Shown: one piece after another, positions 6,293 to 14,439 of the stretch
Layout: every line of letters begins with the position of its first letter
Position numbering within the stretch: the first letter of the stretch is position 1
Origin: an uncultured Bacilli bacterium
Lineage (GTDB): Bacteria > Bacillota_I > Bacilli_A > RF39 > UBA660
Direction of reading: 5' to 3'
Assembly: GCA_934098385.1 (NCBI GenBank)
Contig: CAKOOJ010000011.1
Span: 1-21,328 of the forward strand
Length of the DNA: 21,328 nt
Program-made: the position numbers and the translations under genes
The notes under the pieces: model-generated
The model's input: only the letters and a program-made list of their open reading frames with translations
Databases searched by the model: none
What the model was told of the DNA's origin: nothing

Positions 6293-6892
6293 ATGGATAC
6301 GAATAAGGTATTTACCACTTTTAATAAAAATGGTTGTGAAATATTGCTGTTTTTGGAGTCTATGAATAATTATTTAGATCTTATAAATAATAAATTGTTA
6401 AAAAAAGAGGATATAGAATTACAAACTTTGGTAAAATATAGAAAAACTATAAAAACGTTAAAATATTTACCTAAAAATCTTATCAAACAATTATATATTT
6501 TTGATAGAACTAGTATGATTAATAGTGAAAATATTTATTTAGGGATACAATGTACAGTAAGTAACTATAATGAAAGAATTAAGTTTGATTATACGTATTA
6601 TACAGAACGTACATGGGATATAGTTGATAAAAAGAAAGGCTTATATGTATATTGCAAAAGTGCACATTATAAGGATATAAATTATAATATATTTAAAAAT
6701 ATAATTAATCAAAAAGATTATATTCAAAGTTATAATATATCAAGATTACCTAAATTTGGTGATGGAACAAAATACGTTTTGATAAATGGTGTTAATTTAA
6801 ATGATGTAATTAAAGAAAAATATATTACAAAAAAGAAAGTATATGAATATGCAAATTGTATAAATAAATTAGATGAGGGAGTGATTGTGTGA
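6293..6892 (+). CDS. Hypothetical protein, co-translated with era
   Basis: A 199-residue soluble protein that I do not recognise. There is no signal peptide or membrane helix. The first 70 residues look helical, with KKEDIELQTLVKYRKTIKTL; the rest mixes strands, with several Tyr-rich pieces (FDYTYYTERTWDIV, KKGLYVYCKSAHY). A GAGGTGA site lies five bases before the ATG. The TGA stop overlaps the GTG start of era (GTGA), so the gene heads the era unit. Base composition matches the neighbours. Confidence 0.7.
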   Translation: MDTNKVFTTFNKNGCEILLFLESMNNYLDLINNKLLKKEDIELQTLVKYRKTIKTLKYLPKNLIKQLYIFDRTSMINSENIYLGIQCTVSNYNERIKFDYTYYTERTWDIVDKKKGLYVYCKSAHYKDINYNIFKNIINQKDYIQSYNISRLPKFGDGTKYVLINGVNLNDVIKEKYITKKKVYEYANCINKLDEGVIV

Positions 6893-7770
6893 AAAGTGGA
6901 TTTGTAAGTATAATTGGAAGACCAAATACTGGGAAAAGTACTTTAATAAATACAATAGTTAATAATAAAATTGCAATAGTAAGTGATGTTGCTGGAACTA
7001 CTAGAAATTCTATTCATGGGGTGTATAATGATAAAGATACACAAATAGTTTTTGTTGATACACCTGGTATACATAAACCTCAAGATAAACTTGGAAGAGA
7101 ATTAAATAAAGAAGCTTATAGTAATTTAAGTGAAATTGATTTAATACTTTTTATAGTTGATGCATCAACTGGAATAGGTAAGGGAGATAAATTTATTATT
7201 AATACGCTTAAAAATAATGATGTTCCTGTTATATTAATATTAAATAAGATAGATAAATTAAATAATGAAGGGATAATGAATGCAATAAATACTTATAAAG
7301 ATTTATATGATTTTGCAGAGATTATACCTGTTTCAGCACTTAAAAACGATAATATAGATAGATTGTTAAAAGTTATTAAAACTTATTTAAATGATACCAT
7401 TAAATATTATGATGATGGTGTTATAACAAATGCTAGTAAATATTTTTTAGCTAGTGAATTTGTTAGAGAAAAAATATTAGAACTTACTAAAGATGAAATA
7501 CCGCATAGTGTAACTTGTGTAACAACAAATTATCAAGAAAAGTCTAATGTAATAAATATAAGTGTAGATATAATAGTTGATAGAAGTAATTTAAAGAAAA
7601 TTATAATTGGTAAAGGCGGTAAAATGCTTAAAGAAATCGGTTCTCGTGCTAGGGTAGATTTAGAAAATACATTAGGTAAACAAATATATTTAGAATTATA
7701 TGTAAAAACTATAGAAGATTGGCGAGATAAAGAACGTTATTTAAAGGAATTTGGAATAATAGATGAATAA
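6889..7770 (+). CDS. era: GTPase Era
   Basis: A 293-residue, full-length Era that binds 16S rRNA and assists 30S maturation at the membrane-proximal cytoplasm. G1 is GRPNTGKST (10-18, with Thr where most Era proteins have Val), G3 DTPG (57-60), G4 NKID (119-122) and G5 SAL (149-151). The C-terminal KH domain has IIIGKGGKMLKEIGSRAR around 238-255. The start is GTG at 6889 with GAGGGAG upstream, overlapping the previous stop. The 3' end overlaps the next gene by eight bases. Its partner YbeY is encoded upstream. Confidence 0.97.
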   Translation: MKSGFVSIIGRPNTGKSTLINTIVNNKIAIVSDVAGTTRNSIHGVYNDKDTQIVFVDTPGIHKPQDKLGRELNKEAYSNLSEIDLILFIVDASTGIGKGDKFIINTLKNNDVPVILILNKIDKLNNEGIMNAINTYKDLYDFAEIIPVSALKNDNIDRLLKVIKTYLNDTIKYYDDGVITNASKYFLASEFVREKILELTKDEIPHSVTCVTTNYQEKSNVINISVDIIVDRSNLKKIIIGKGGKMLKEIGSRARVDLENTLGKQIYLELYVKTIEDWRDKERYLKEFGIIDE

Positions 7771-8566
7771 AGAAAAATATTTGAAATTTTACATAGATTC
7801 TAATGGAGAGATAGATTTAATAAACAAATTTATAAAAGAAGAAAAAATAAATTTAAATGAATTTAATGATGTAGTCACTAACTATATAAAAGAATTAGAA
7901 CAAAATAAAGAAGTAAATAAATTATATTTAGAATATAGATTAAAATTTAAAAATAAAAAAATAAATAGTAATAAAATAAGTAAAAGAAAAGAAACAGAAA
8001 CTATTATTAACATAATAAATAATTATATAAAAGAAGATAAACATAATATAAAAGAATATGTAACTAATTCTAATTATTTATATAGTGAATTTAAAAAATT
8101 TATTAATAACTATAAAAATTATTATTTAACAAATATAGAGAAAAATATACTAAAAGAATTCTTTAAAAGAGAAAATGAATTTAATAAAAATAATTTAGAT
8201 AAAGTAAAAGAGGTAGTTGATAAAATAAGTGATGATTTAGTAAATGATAAGCCTTTTAATATATTAGATTATTATAATAGTTTGGGTTGGGATTCTAAGT
8301 TACTAATATATTATTTAAATAATAATAAAGATGTATTTTCTAATTTTGTAATTGATAATGTAAGGATATATTTAAAAAAATATAATATAGCAGATAAGAA
8401 ATATAAATTAAATGAATTTATAGAATATATTAAATATAAAAATAAAGATATTAATATTAAAGAAATAGAAACTATAATTAATTATATGAATGATAATAAA
8501 ATGCCATATAATTATTATTTATTTAAAAGTATAGAAGAAAATTTATTTAAAGTGAATAAAATATAG
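7763..8566 (+). CDS. Hypothetical Lys/Asn-rich helical protein
   Basis: A 267-residue protein that I do not recognise. It is dominated by Lys, Asn, Ile, Glu and Tyr, appears all-helical and has no membrane segment. There is a distinct, less low-complexity core at about 170-200 (FNILDYYNSLGWDSKLLIYYL). It overlaps era by eight bases and precedes yqzL-recO, so it is expressed with this unit. Part of the skewed composition reflects the AT-rich genome. The core's helix-turn pattern could hint at a DNA-binding or scaffold fold, but I cannot support a function. Confidence 0.7.
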   Translation: MNKEKYLKFYIDSNGEIDLINKFIKEEKINLNEFNDVVTNYIKELEQNKEVNKLYLEYRLKFKNKKINSNKISKRKETETIINIINNYIKEDKHNIKEYVTNSNYLYSEFKKFINNYKNYYLTNIEKNILKEFFKRENEFNKNNLDKVKEVVDKISDDLVNDKPFNILDYYNSLGWDSKLLIYYLNNNKDVFSNFVIDNVRIYLKKYNIADKKYKLNEFIEYIKYKNKDINIKEIETIINYMNDNKMPYNYYLFKSIEENLFKVNKI

Positions 8567-8570
8567 AAAT

Positions 8571-8612
8571 AATAACCAATATAATTATGTAAGTAAGAAA
8601 GGGTTGGTTATT
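8571..8612 (+). promoter_or_regulatory. Hairpin spanning the yqzL ribosome site
   Basis: AATAACCAA (8571-8579) is perfectly complementary to TTGGTTATT (8604-8612). The second arm abuts the yqzL start codon, and the weak AAAGGG ribosome site lies in the 24-base loop. It may tune translation of yqzL or recO. Confidence 0.4.
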
Positions 8613-8690
8613 ATGACTAAAAAAGAATTATGGGAAATGTTTAAGAAGACAGGTAAAATAGAATATTATTTAGAATATAAAAAGAAGTGA
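8613..8690 (+). CDS. yqzL: YqzL family micro-protein
   Basis: A 25-residue ORF reading MTKKELWEMFKKTGKIEYYL and ending EYKKK. The W-x-x-F-x-x-TG-x-I-x-x-YL pattern is that of the small YqzL family, whose gene lies between era and recO in many Bacillota. Here it is in exactly that place, four bases before the recO start. The function is unknown. The product is about half the Bacillus length, ending soon after the conserved core. Confidence 0.8.
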   Translation: MTKKELWEMFKKTGKIEYYLEYKKK

Positions 8691-8694
8691 TATA

Positions 8695-9426
8695 GTGAGA
8701 GAAGTAGAAGGCTTTATTATTAGTGAAATACCATATAAAGATACTTCTAAGATAATAAATGTATTTACTAGAGAGGGTATTATTGGTTTAGTTGCTAAAG
8801 GAGCTAAAAGTTTAAAAAGTAATTTAAGAGTTAATACAACTAAATTTACATATGGTAAGTTTATTATTAAGGGTACAAGTGATAAGTTAAATACACTTAT
8901 AGAAGTAAGTGTAATAGATGAGCTTAAAAACATTAAAAGTGATTTATTAATAATAAGTTATTTATCTTATATAGTAGATTTAACTTATCAAGTAATAAAA
9001 CAGACTTATGAAGTTAATAGTTTATATGATTTGTTTATTAGTACTATTCTTAAATTAAATGAAAAGTTAAATCCTAAGGTAATATGTAATATATATGAAT
9101 TGAAAGTATTGGATTATTTGGGAGTTGGTATAAATTTTAATAGTTGTGCAAAATGTGGTAGCAAAAATAATATAATTACTATTAATGGAGATACTGGTGG
9201 TTATTTATGTAATAATTGTTATACTAATGAAATAATATATGATGCTAAAACTATTAAGATGTTTAGAATGTATTATTTGATTGATATAAATAGTATATCT
9301 GATTTAAAAATTAGTAATGATGTTATTAATAATATAGATTATTTTATTAATACTTATTATGATAGGTATACTGGACTTTATTTAAAAAGCAAAAAATTCT
9401 TAAAAGATATTGATAAGTTATATTAA
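8695..9426 (+). CDS. recO: DNA repair protein RecO
   Basis: A 243-residue RecO, the usual length. The N-terminal OB fold begins EVEGFIISEIPYKDTSKIIN and has the family GAKSLKSNLR segment at 36-45. A helical middle follows. The C-terminal zinc finger is C151-x2-C154 and C172-x2-C175 (CAKCG, LCNNC). RecO loads RecA on SSB-coated single-stranded DNA together with RecR. The start is GTG at 8695, with a modest AGAAGTGA site inside the end of yqzL. Confidence 0.93.
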   Translation: MREVEGFIISEIPYKDTSKIINVFTREGIIGLVAKGAKSLKSNLRVNTTKFTYGKFIIKGTSDKLNTLIEVSVIDELKNIKSDLLIISYLSYIVDLTYQVIKQTYEVNSLYDLFISTILKLNEKLNPKVICNIYELKVLDYLGVGINFNSCAKCGSKNNIITINGDTGGYLCNNCYTNEIIYDAKTIKMFRMYYLIDINSISDLKISNDVINNIDYFINTYYDRYTGLYLKSKKFLKDIDKLY

Positions 9427-9444
9427 TACTTTTAAGTTTTTAAT

Positions 9445-9473
9445 TTGTAAATTTTTTTAAAATATGATAAACT
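9445..9473 (+). promoter_or_regulatory. Promoter of dusB
   Basis: TTGTAA (9445-9450), 17 bases, then TAAACT (9468-9473) preceded by an extended -10 TG at 9465-9466. The predicted start is near 9480, downstream of the in-frame ATG at 9464, which rules that ATG out. Confidence 0.55.
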
Positions 9474-9502
9474 ATTTCATATTTCAAAGGGAAGTGGTTA
9501 TT

Positions 9503-10483
9503 GTGTGGAAGATTGGTAATGTTGAAATAAAAAATAAAATTGTTTTGGCACCTATGGCTGGTATTAGTAATACTAGTTATAGGAAGATAATTAAGAGTAT
9601 GGGCTGTGGTTTGATTTATGCTGAAATGGTAAGTGATAAGGCAATTACTTTTGATAATAAGAAAACACTTGATTTGTTGAAAATGGATGATAGTGAAAGA
9701 CCTATAGCACAACAAATATTTGGAAGTGATGTAGATTCCTTTGTATCAGCAGCTAAGAAAATAGAAAAATTGATGCATCCAGATATAATAGATATTAATA
9801 TGGGGTGTCCAGTACCTAAGATTGCACTTCGTAGTCAAGCTGGTAGTGCACTTTTAAAAGATGTTAATAAAATAGGATTAATAGTTTCTTCTGTAGTAAA
9901 AGCAGTAAATGTACCAGTTACTGTAAAAATTAGAAGTGGATGGGATGATAAAAGTATAAATTGTGTGGAGGTTGCTAAAGTAATTGAAAAGAGTGGTGCA
10001 AGTGCAATAACAATACATCCTAGAACTAGAAAACAGGGGTATAGTGGTTTTGCTGATTGGAGTTTAATAAAAAAAGTGAAGGATAGTGTTTCTATACCAG
10101 TTATAGGTAATGGGGATGTAACTACACCTGAACTTGCAAAAAAGATGCTTTATGAAACTGGGTGTGATGCAGTTATGATAGGTAGAGGAGTTCTAGGTAA
10201 TCCATGGTTAATTCGTGAATGTGTAGAATATTTAGATACAGGAAAATATGATAACAATATAACATTAGAAGAAAGAATAAATATGTTAAAAAAACATTAT
10301 GAACTTCTAAAAAATGATAAAGAAGAACATATTGCGCTACTTGAAATAAGAAGCCATGCAATATGGTATTTAAAAGGTTTAAAAGGTAATAATATAGTTA
10401 GAAATAAATTATGTAAAGCAACTAGTAGTGATGAAATCTTTTATATATTAGAGGAGTATAAAAATAATTATGAGAACTATTAA
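9503..10483 (+). CDS. dusB: tRNA-dihydrouridine synthase DusB
   Basis: A 326-residue FMN enzyme reducing uridines in tRNA D-loops. A TIM barrel is evident: APMAGISN at 16-23, DINMGCPVPK with catalytic C102, TVKIRSGWDD, AITIHPRTRKQGYSGFADW, VIGNGDV and AVMIGRGVLGNPWLI. I chose GTG 9503 (MWKIGNVEIKN): homologues start just before this motif, GGGAAGTGG lies five bases upstream, and ATG 9464 falls inside the -10 element. The last 14 bases overlap the kinase-like gene. The dusB symbol reflects general similarity; DusB and DusC-type paralogues are hard to separate by eye. Confidence 0.9.
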   Translation: MWKIGNVEIKNKIVLAPMAGISNTSYRKIIKSMGCGLIYAEMVSDKAITFDNKKTLDLLKMDDSERPIAQQIFGSDVDSFVSAAKKIEKLMHPDIIDINMGCPVPKIALRSQAGSALLKDVNKIGLIVSSVVKAVNVPVTVKIRSGWDDKSINCVEVAKVIEKSGASAITIHPRTRKQGYSGFADWSLIKKVKDSVSIPVIGNGDVTTPELAKKMLYETGCDAVMIGRGVLGNPWLIRECVEYLDTGKYDNNITLEERINMLKKHYELLKNDKEEHIALLEIRSHAIWYLKGLKGNNIVRNKLCKATSSDEIFYILEEYKNNYENY

Positions 10484-11162
10484 TTATAAAGAATTAGATG
10501 GAATATATCCTTTGGATTATGGAGGTTATTCATATACTTATACTACCAATTTAGATAATAAAACATATTGTTATAAAGAATTTAAAACATTATATGATGT
10601 TGATATTATGAATAATATAAAAGAATTAACAGATACTGATTTTATAAAAGAGTTAATTACACCAAAATATTTAGTGGATTGTAATAGAAATTGGTATTTA
10701 GGATATTTATCAAATTATTATGGTAAATTGATGGATATTGATAGTGAACATGATATAAATAAATTAATAGGTATGTTAAAAGAATCAAAAAAATTAATTG
10801 AAATATTACATAATTATTATAAAAGAATACATTGTGATATTAATAAAGCTAATGTGGTTTATAGAGAAAGTGATAATAAATGTTTTATAATAGATTTTGA
10901 TAGAAGTCTTAAAATAGGACAAGAACCTATGTCTAATATGTCTATGTTACCTTCTGTAATAAATTATTTAAAATATCATAAATTTGATTATTTAGTAGAT
11001 GTATATTCTTTTAATAGTATGACTTTAAGTGTATTATGTAATACAGAGTATGTATTTGAATTAAATAAAAATAAAGATGTAAAAAGATTAAGTAAAGAGT
11101 TGTTACCAAATAATATAGATAAAAAAATAAGTGGAGAATATATAATAGATTATATTAATTAA
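10470..11162 (+). CDS. Small protein-kinase-like protein
   Basis: A 230-residue protein with the landmarks of the kinase fold. A possible ATP-binding Lys is K36 (YCYKEF) after a Gly/Tyr-rich loop. The catalytic loop is H121-C-D123-INKA-N128 and the metal-binding motif is D142-F-D144 (IIDFDRS). A C-lobe DVYSFN (177-182) resembles DVYSFG. All residues needed for phosphotransfer appear present, although the N-lobe is short. It overlaps dusB by 14 bases, with GAGGAG 13 bases before its ATG. No membrane segment is seen. The substrate is unknown; a small-molecule kinase of the same fold is possible. Confidence 0.65.
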   Translation: MRTINYKELDGIYPLDYGGYSYTYTTNLDNKTYCYKEFKTLYDVDIMNNIKELTDTDFIKELITPKYLVDCNRNWYLGYLSNYYGKLMDIDSEHDINKLIGMLKESKKLIEILHNYYKRIHCDINKANVVYRESDNKCFIIDFDRSLKIGQEPMSNMSMLPSVINYLKYHKFDYLVDVYSFNSMTLSVLCNTEYVFELNKNKDVKRLSKELLPNNIDKKISGEYIIDYIN

Positions 11163-11187
11163 TTTATTATATATTTTTTTAAATTTG

Positions 11188-11196
11188 TGATAAAAT
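11188..11196 (+). promoter_or_regulatory. Extended -10 promoter of uvrA
   Basis: TGATAAAAT, with TG placed for an extended -10, lies 25 bases before the uvrA ATG. The same TGATAAAAT occurs before trmB. No LexA-type box was recognised. Confidence 0.4.
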
Positions 11197-11220
11197 AATA
11201 AAGCGAAAGGAAGTATATTT

Positions 11221-14025
11221 ATGGATAAAATTGTAGTTAAAGGTGCAAGAGAAAATAATTTAAAAAATATTGATATTGAAATACCAAAGAATAAATTAGT
11301 TGTAATGACTGGAGTAAGTGGTAGTGGTAAAAGTAGTTTGGCTTTTGATACTATATATCGTGAAGGAGAAAGAAGATATGTAGAAAGTTTATCTAGTTAT
11401 GCAAGACAATTTTTAGGTGGTAGTGAAAAAGCAGACGTTGATTCTATAGAAGGACTTAGTCCAAGTATATCTATAGATCAAAAAACTACTAATAAAAACC
11501 CACGTAGTACAGTTGCAACTGTGACGGAAATTTATGACTATTTTAGACTTTTATATGCAAGAATAGGTACACCAATTTGTCCTAAACATAAAACTCCAAT
11601 AAAAAGTCAAAGTGTAGAAGAAATGACTAATAAAATTATGTCATTAGAAGAAAATACTAAATTAGAAATATTATCTCCTATAGTTTATGGAGAAAAAGGT
11701 ACTCATGAAAAAGAATTTGATGATTTAAGAAAAAAAGGTTTCACTAGAGTTATAGTTAATGATGAAAGATATGATTTATCAGAGGAAATAAAGTTAGAGA
11801 AAAATAAGAAATCTAATATATTAGTAATTGTAGATAGAGTAATAGTTAGAAATGAAGATAGAAGTAGAATATTTGATTCTATTGAAACAGCAACTAAATT
11901 AAGTGATGGAAAAGTTGTAATAAATATAATTGGTGATAAAGAAATAATTATGAGTGAACATTATGCTTGTGAATATTGTGATTTTTCATTACCAGAACTT
12001 GAACCTCGTTTATTTTCATTTAATGCTCCATATGGTGCTTGTAAAGAATGTAAAGGTCTTGGTATAACACAACATATAGATATAGATTTATTAATACCAG
12101 ATAAAAGTTTAAGTATACTAGATGGTGCTATTAAACCTTTAAATTTAGATCAAAATATATATATGACAAATGTAATCACAGTTGCTAAATATCATAATAT
12201 AGATTTAAGTATACCAGTTAAAGATATGAAAAAAGAAGATTTAGATATTATATTATTTGGTTCTAAAGAATTAATTAATTTTGAATATACTTCTAAAAAT
12301 GGTAATAAAAGATATACAACGGATTATTATGAAGGTTTTGTTAATAATTTAGAAAGAAGATACATTGAAACAACAAGTACTTGGATAAGAGAATGGATTG
12401 AAGGATATATGGTAGAAAGTGTATGTCCTAAATGTAAAGGTGCAAGACTTAATAGTGATGTATTAAATGTATTTGTTGGTAAAAAAAATATATATGAATT
12501 AACTTGTTTAAGTATTAAAGAATTAATTGTATTCTTTGATAAATTAAAACTTAATAATGAAGAAAAACAAATAAGTGAATTAATTATAAAAGAAATAAAA
12601 TCAAGATTAGAATTCTTAAATAATGTAGGATTATCTTACTTAACTTTAAATCGTTCTGCAGGAACACTTAGTGGTGGTGAATCACAAAGAATAAGACTTG
12701 CAACACAAATTGGAAGTAGATTAAGCGGAGTATTATATGTTCTAGATGAACCTAGTATTGGATTACATCAAAAAGATAATGAAAGATTAATTAACTCACT
12801 AAAAGAAATGAGAGATTTAGGTAATACTTTAATAGTTGTAGAACATGATGAAGATACAATGAGAGCAGCTGATTATTTAATAGATATTGGTCCTAAAGCT
12901 GGTGATGCTGGAGGGTATGTTGTAGCAGCTGGTACACCACAAGAAGTTATGAAAAATGATAAAAGTATTACAGGAAGATTCTTAAGTGGAAAAGAAAAAA
13001 TAGAAATACCAAAAATTAGAAGGAAAGGTAATGGATTAAAATTAAAAATTAAAGGTGCTAAAGAAAATAACTTAAAAAATATAAATGTAGATATACCTCT
13101 TAACACACTAACTGTTATAACTGGAGTAAGTGGTAGCGGTAAAAGTACTCTAATAAATGAAATATTATATAAATCATTAAGAAAAGAAATATATGGTTCT
13201 AAAGATATTCCTGGAAAATGTAAAAAAATAGAAGGAATAGAAAATATAGATAAAGTAATAGATATAACACAAGATCCTATAGGAAGAACACCAAGAAGTA
13301 ATCCAGCAACGTATGTAGGAGTATTTGATGATATAAGAGATGTATTTAGTGAAATGAAAGAATCTAAAATAAGAGGTTATACAAAAAGTAGATTCTCATT
13401 TAATGTTAAAGGTGGACGTTGTGAAGCATGTTGGGGTGATGGTGTTAAAAAAATAGAAATGCATTTCCTACCAGATGTTTATGTACCATGTGATTTATGT
13501 AAAGGAACAAGATATAATAGTGAAACATTAGAAGTAAAATTCAAAGGTAAAAATATTAGTGAAGTACTAAATATGAGAGTTAGTGAAGCAATAGATTTCT
13601 TTGAAAGTGTTCCTAAAATAAAAAATAAATTACAAATATTATCAGATGTAGGATTAGGATATATTAAATTAGGACAAAGTGCACCTACATTATCAGGTGG
13701 AGAAGCAAGTCGTGTTAAGCTAGCTAAAGAATTACAAAAGAAACCTACAGGAAAAAGTATATTTATACTAGATGAACCTACAACTGGATTACATTCAGCA
13801 GACATAAAAAAACTACTTGTTATTCTAGAAAGAATAGTAGATAATGGTGATACAGTACTTATAATAGAACATAACCTAGATGTTATAAAAGTAGCAGACT
13901 ATATAGTTGACTTAGGACCAGATGGAGGTAGTGGTGGAGGAAGTGTAGTAGCAACTGGTACTCCAGAAGATATAGCAAAATGTGAAACAAGTTATACAGG
14001 AGAATTCTTACGTAAAATACTATAA
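11221..14025 (+). CDS. uvrA: Excinuclease ABC subunit A
   Basis: A 934-residue, full-length UvrA, the damage-recognising ATPase of nucleotide excision repair. The first ATPase has Walker A GVSGSGKSS at 31-39, a zinc module beginning CEYCDF and closing CKEC near 250-280, and the signature LSGGESQR at about 483. The second has GVSGSGKST at about 635, zinc finger CEACWGDG...CDLCKGTRYN, and LSGGEASR near 824. A GGAAG site precedes the ATG by seven to eight bases. uvrB, often adjacent, is not in the window. The gene ends against a terminator shared with the convergent neighbour. Confidence 0.98.
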   Translation: MDKIVVKGARENNLKNIDIEIPKNKLVVMTGVSGSGKSSLAFDTIYREGERRYVESLSSYARQFLGGSEKADVDSIEGLSPSISIDQKTTNKNPRSTVATVTEIYDYFRLLYARIGTPICPKHKTPIKSQSVEEMTNKIMSLEENTKLEILSPIVYGEKGTHEKEFDDLRKKGFTRVIVNDERYDLSEEIKLEKNKKSNILVIVDRVIVRNEDRSRIFDSIETATKLSDGKVVINIIGDKEIIMSEHYACEYCDFSLPELEPRLFSFNAPYGACKECKGLGITQHIDIDLLIPDKSLSILDGAIKPLNLDQNIYMTNVITVAKYHNIDLSIPVKDMKKEDLDIILFGSKELINFEYTSKNGNKRYTTDYYEGFVNNLERRYIETTSTWIREWIEGYMVESVCPKCKGARLNSDVLNVFVGKKNIYELTCLSIKELIVFFDKLKLNNEEKQISELIIKEIKSRLEFLNNVGLSYLTLNRSAGTLSGGESQRIRLATQIGSRLSGVLYVLDEPSIGLHQKDNERLINSLKEMRDLGNTLIVVEHDEDTMRAADYLIDIGPKAGDAGGYVVAAGTPQEVMKNDKSITGRFLSGKEKIEIPKIRRKGNGLKLKIKGAKENNLKNINVDIPLNTLTVITGVSGSGKSTLINEILYKSLRKEIYGSKDIPGKCKKIEGIENIDKVIDITQDPIGRTPRSNPATYVGVFDDIRDVFSEMKESKIRGYTKSRFSFNVKGGRCEACWGDGVKKIEMHFLPDVYVPCDLCKGTRYNSETLEVKFKGKNISEVLNMRVSEAIDFFESVPKIKNKLQILSDVGLGYIKLGQSAPTLSGGEASRVKLAKELQKKPTGKSIFILDEPTTGLHSADIKKLLVILERIVDNGDTVLIIEHNLDVIKVADYIVDLGPDGGSGGGSVVATGTPEDIAKCETSYTGEFLRKIL

Positions 14026-14048
14026 AAAAACTTACATAAAGTAAGCAT
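14024..14048. terminator. Convergent terminator between uvrA and the coiled-coil gene
   Basis: CTTAC (14031-14035) pairs with GTAAG (14041-14045). The minus-strand read ends in seven T's, giving a good terminator for the minus gene; the plus side has only CATTTT and is weaker. Confidence 0.5.
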
Positions 14049-14049
14049 T

Positions 14050-14385
14050 TTAAACCATATACATATTATTATTGTATGTATCTCCTAAATCTTTATTAGA
14101 AAAATTACTTCCAATTTCTCCCTCTAACTTATTAAGTCTAGCTTCAATTCTATTAATCTGTCTTTCTATTTTTGATATTCTAGATTCTATATCTGAAGTA
14201 TAATTATTATTCATGTTATTATTCATATTATAGTTTCCCATATTTTGATCCATCATAGCAGGTCCTGAATAAAAAGAAGATTGACTTGCTACTTGATTAG
14301 GATACATATTAGGCATCATAGGTTGCATATTATTATAAGCACTCATATTATATTCAGAAAAAAATGAATTTCTATCTTTTTTCAA
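14050..14385 (-). CDS. Small coiled-coil protein with Met/Asn-rich N-terminus
   Basis: A 111-residue protein that I cannot assign. Residues 12-62 are low complexity, rich in Met, Asn, Tyr, Gln and Pro (NNMQPMMPNMYPNQ, then repeated MNNN). Residues 64-90 form a heptad-like coiled coil, DIESRISKIERQINRIEARL. The start is TTG at 14385 with a strong GAGGGGGAA site. The composition recalls spore-coat or exosporium proteins, and this is a spore-former, but that is only a suggestion. It is divergent from trmB, with about 55 bases between the starts; a TATAAT can be read on minus in that gap. Confidence 0.65.
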   Translation of the reverse strand: MKKDRNSFFSEYNMSAYNNMQPMMPNMYPNQVASQSSFYSGPAMMDQNMGNYNMNNNMNNNYTSDIESRISKIERQINRIEARLNKLEGEIGSNFSNKDLGDTYNNNMYMV

Positions 14386-14412
14386 CTTAATTTCCCCCTC
14401 TAATTCATTATA

Positions 14413-14421
14413 TGATAAAAT
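14413..14421 (+). promoter_or_regulatory. Extended -10 promoter of trmB
   Basis: TGATAAAAT with no clear -35, same form as before uvrA, 18 bases ahead of the trmB start. It overlaps the region that must also hold the divergent promoter of the coiled-coil gene. Confidence 0.4.
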
Positions 14422-14439
14422 ACATAAGGAAGTGATATT

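Noticed and set aside
8670..8933. Minus-strand frame across recO start
   Set aside because: Shadow of the recO frame with no supporting site.
9464..9502. Longer start of dusB at ATG 9464
   Set aside because: The ATG is part of a TGATAAACT extended -10 element with TTGTAA 17 bases upstream, so it is unlikely to be transcribed; homologues start at the IGNVEIKN motif.
9440..9715. Minus-strand frame across the dusB promoter and 5' end
   Set aside because: Opposite a well-supported promoter and gene; composition is that of a shadow frame.
12873..13805. Minus-strand open frames within uvrA
   Set aside because: They mirror the highly conserved coding frame of uvrA and have no ribosome sites.
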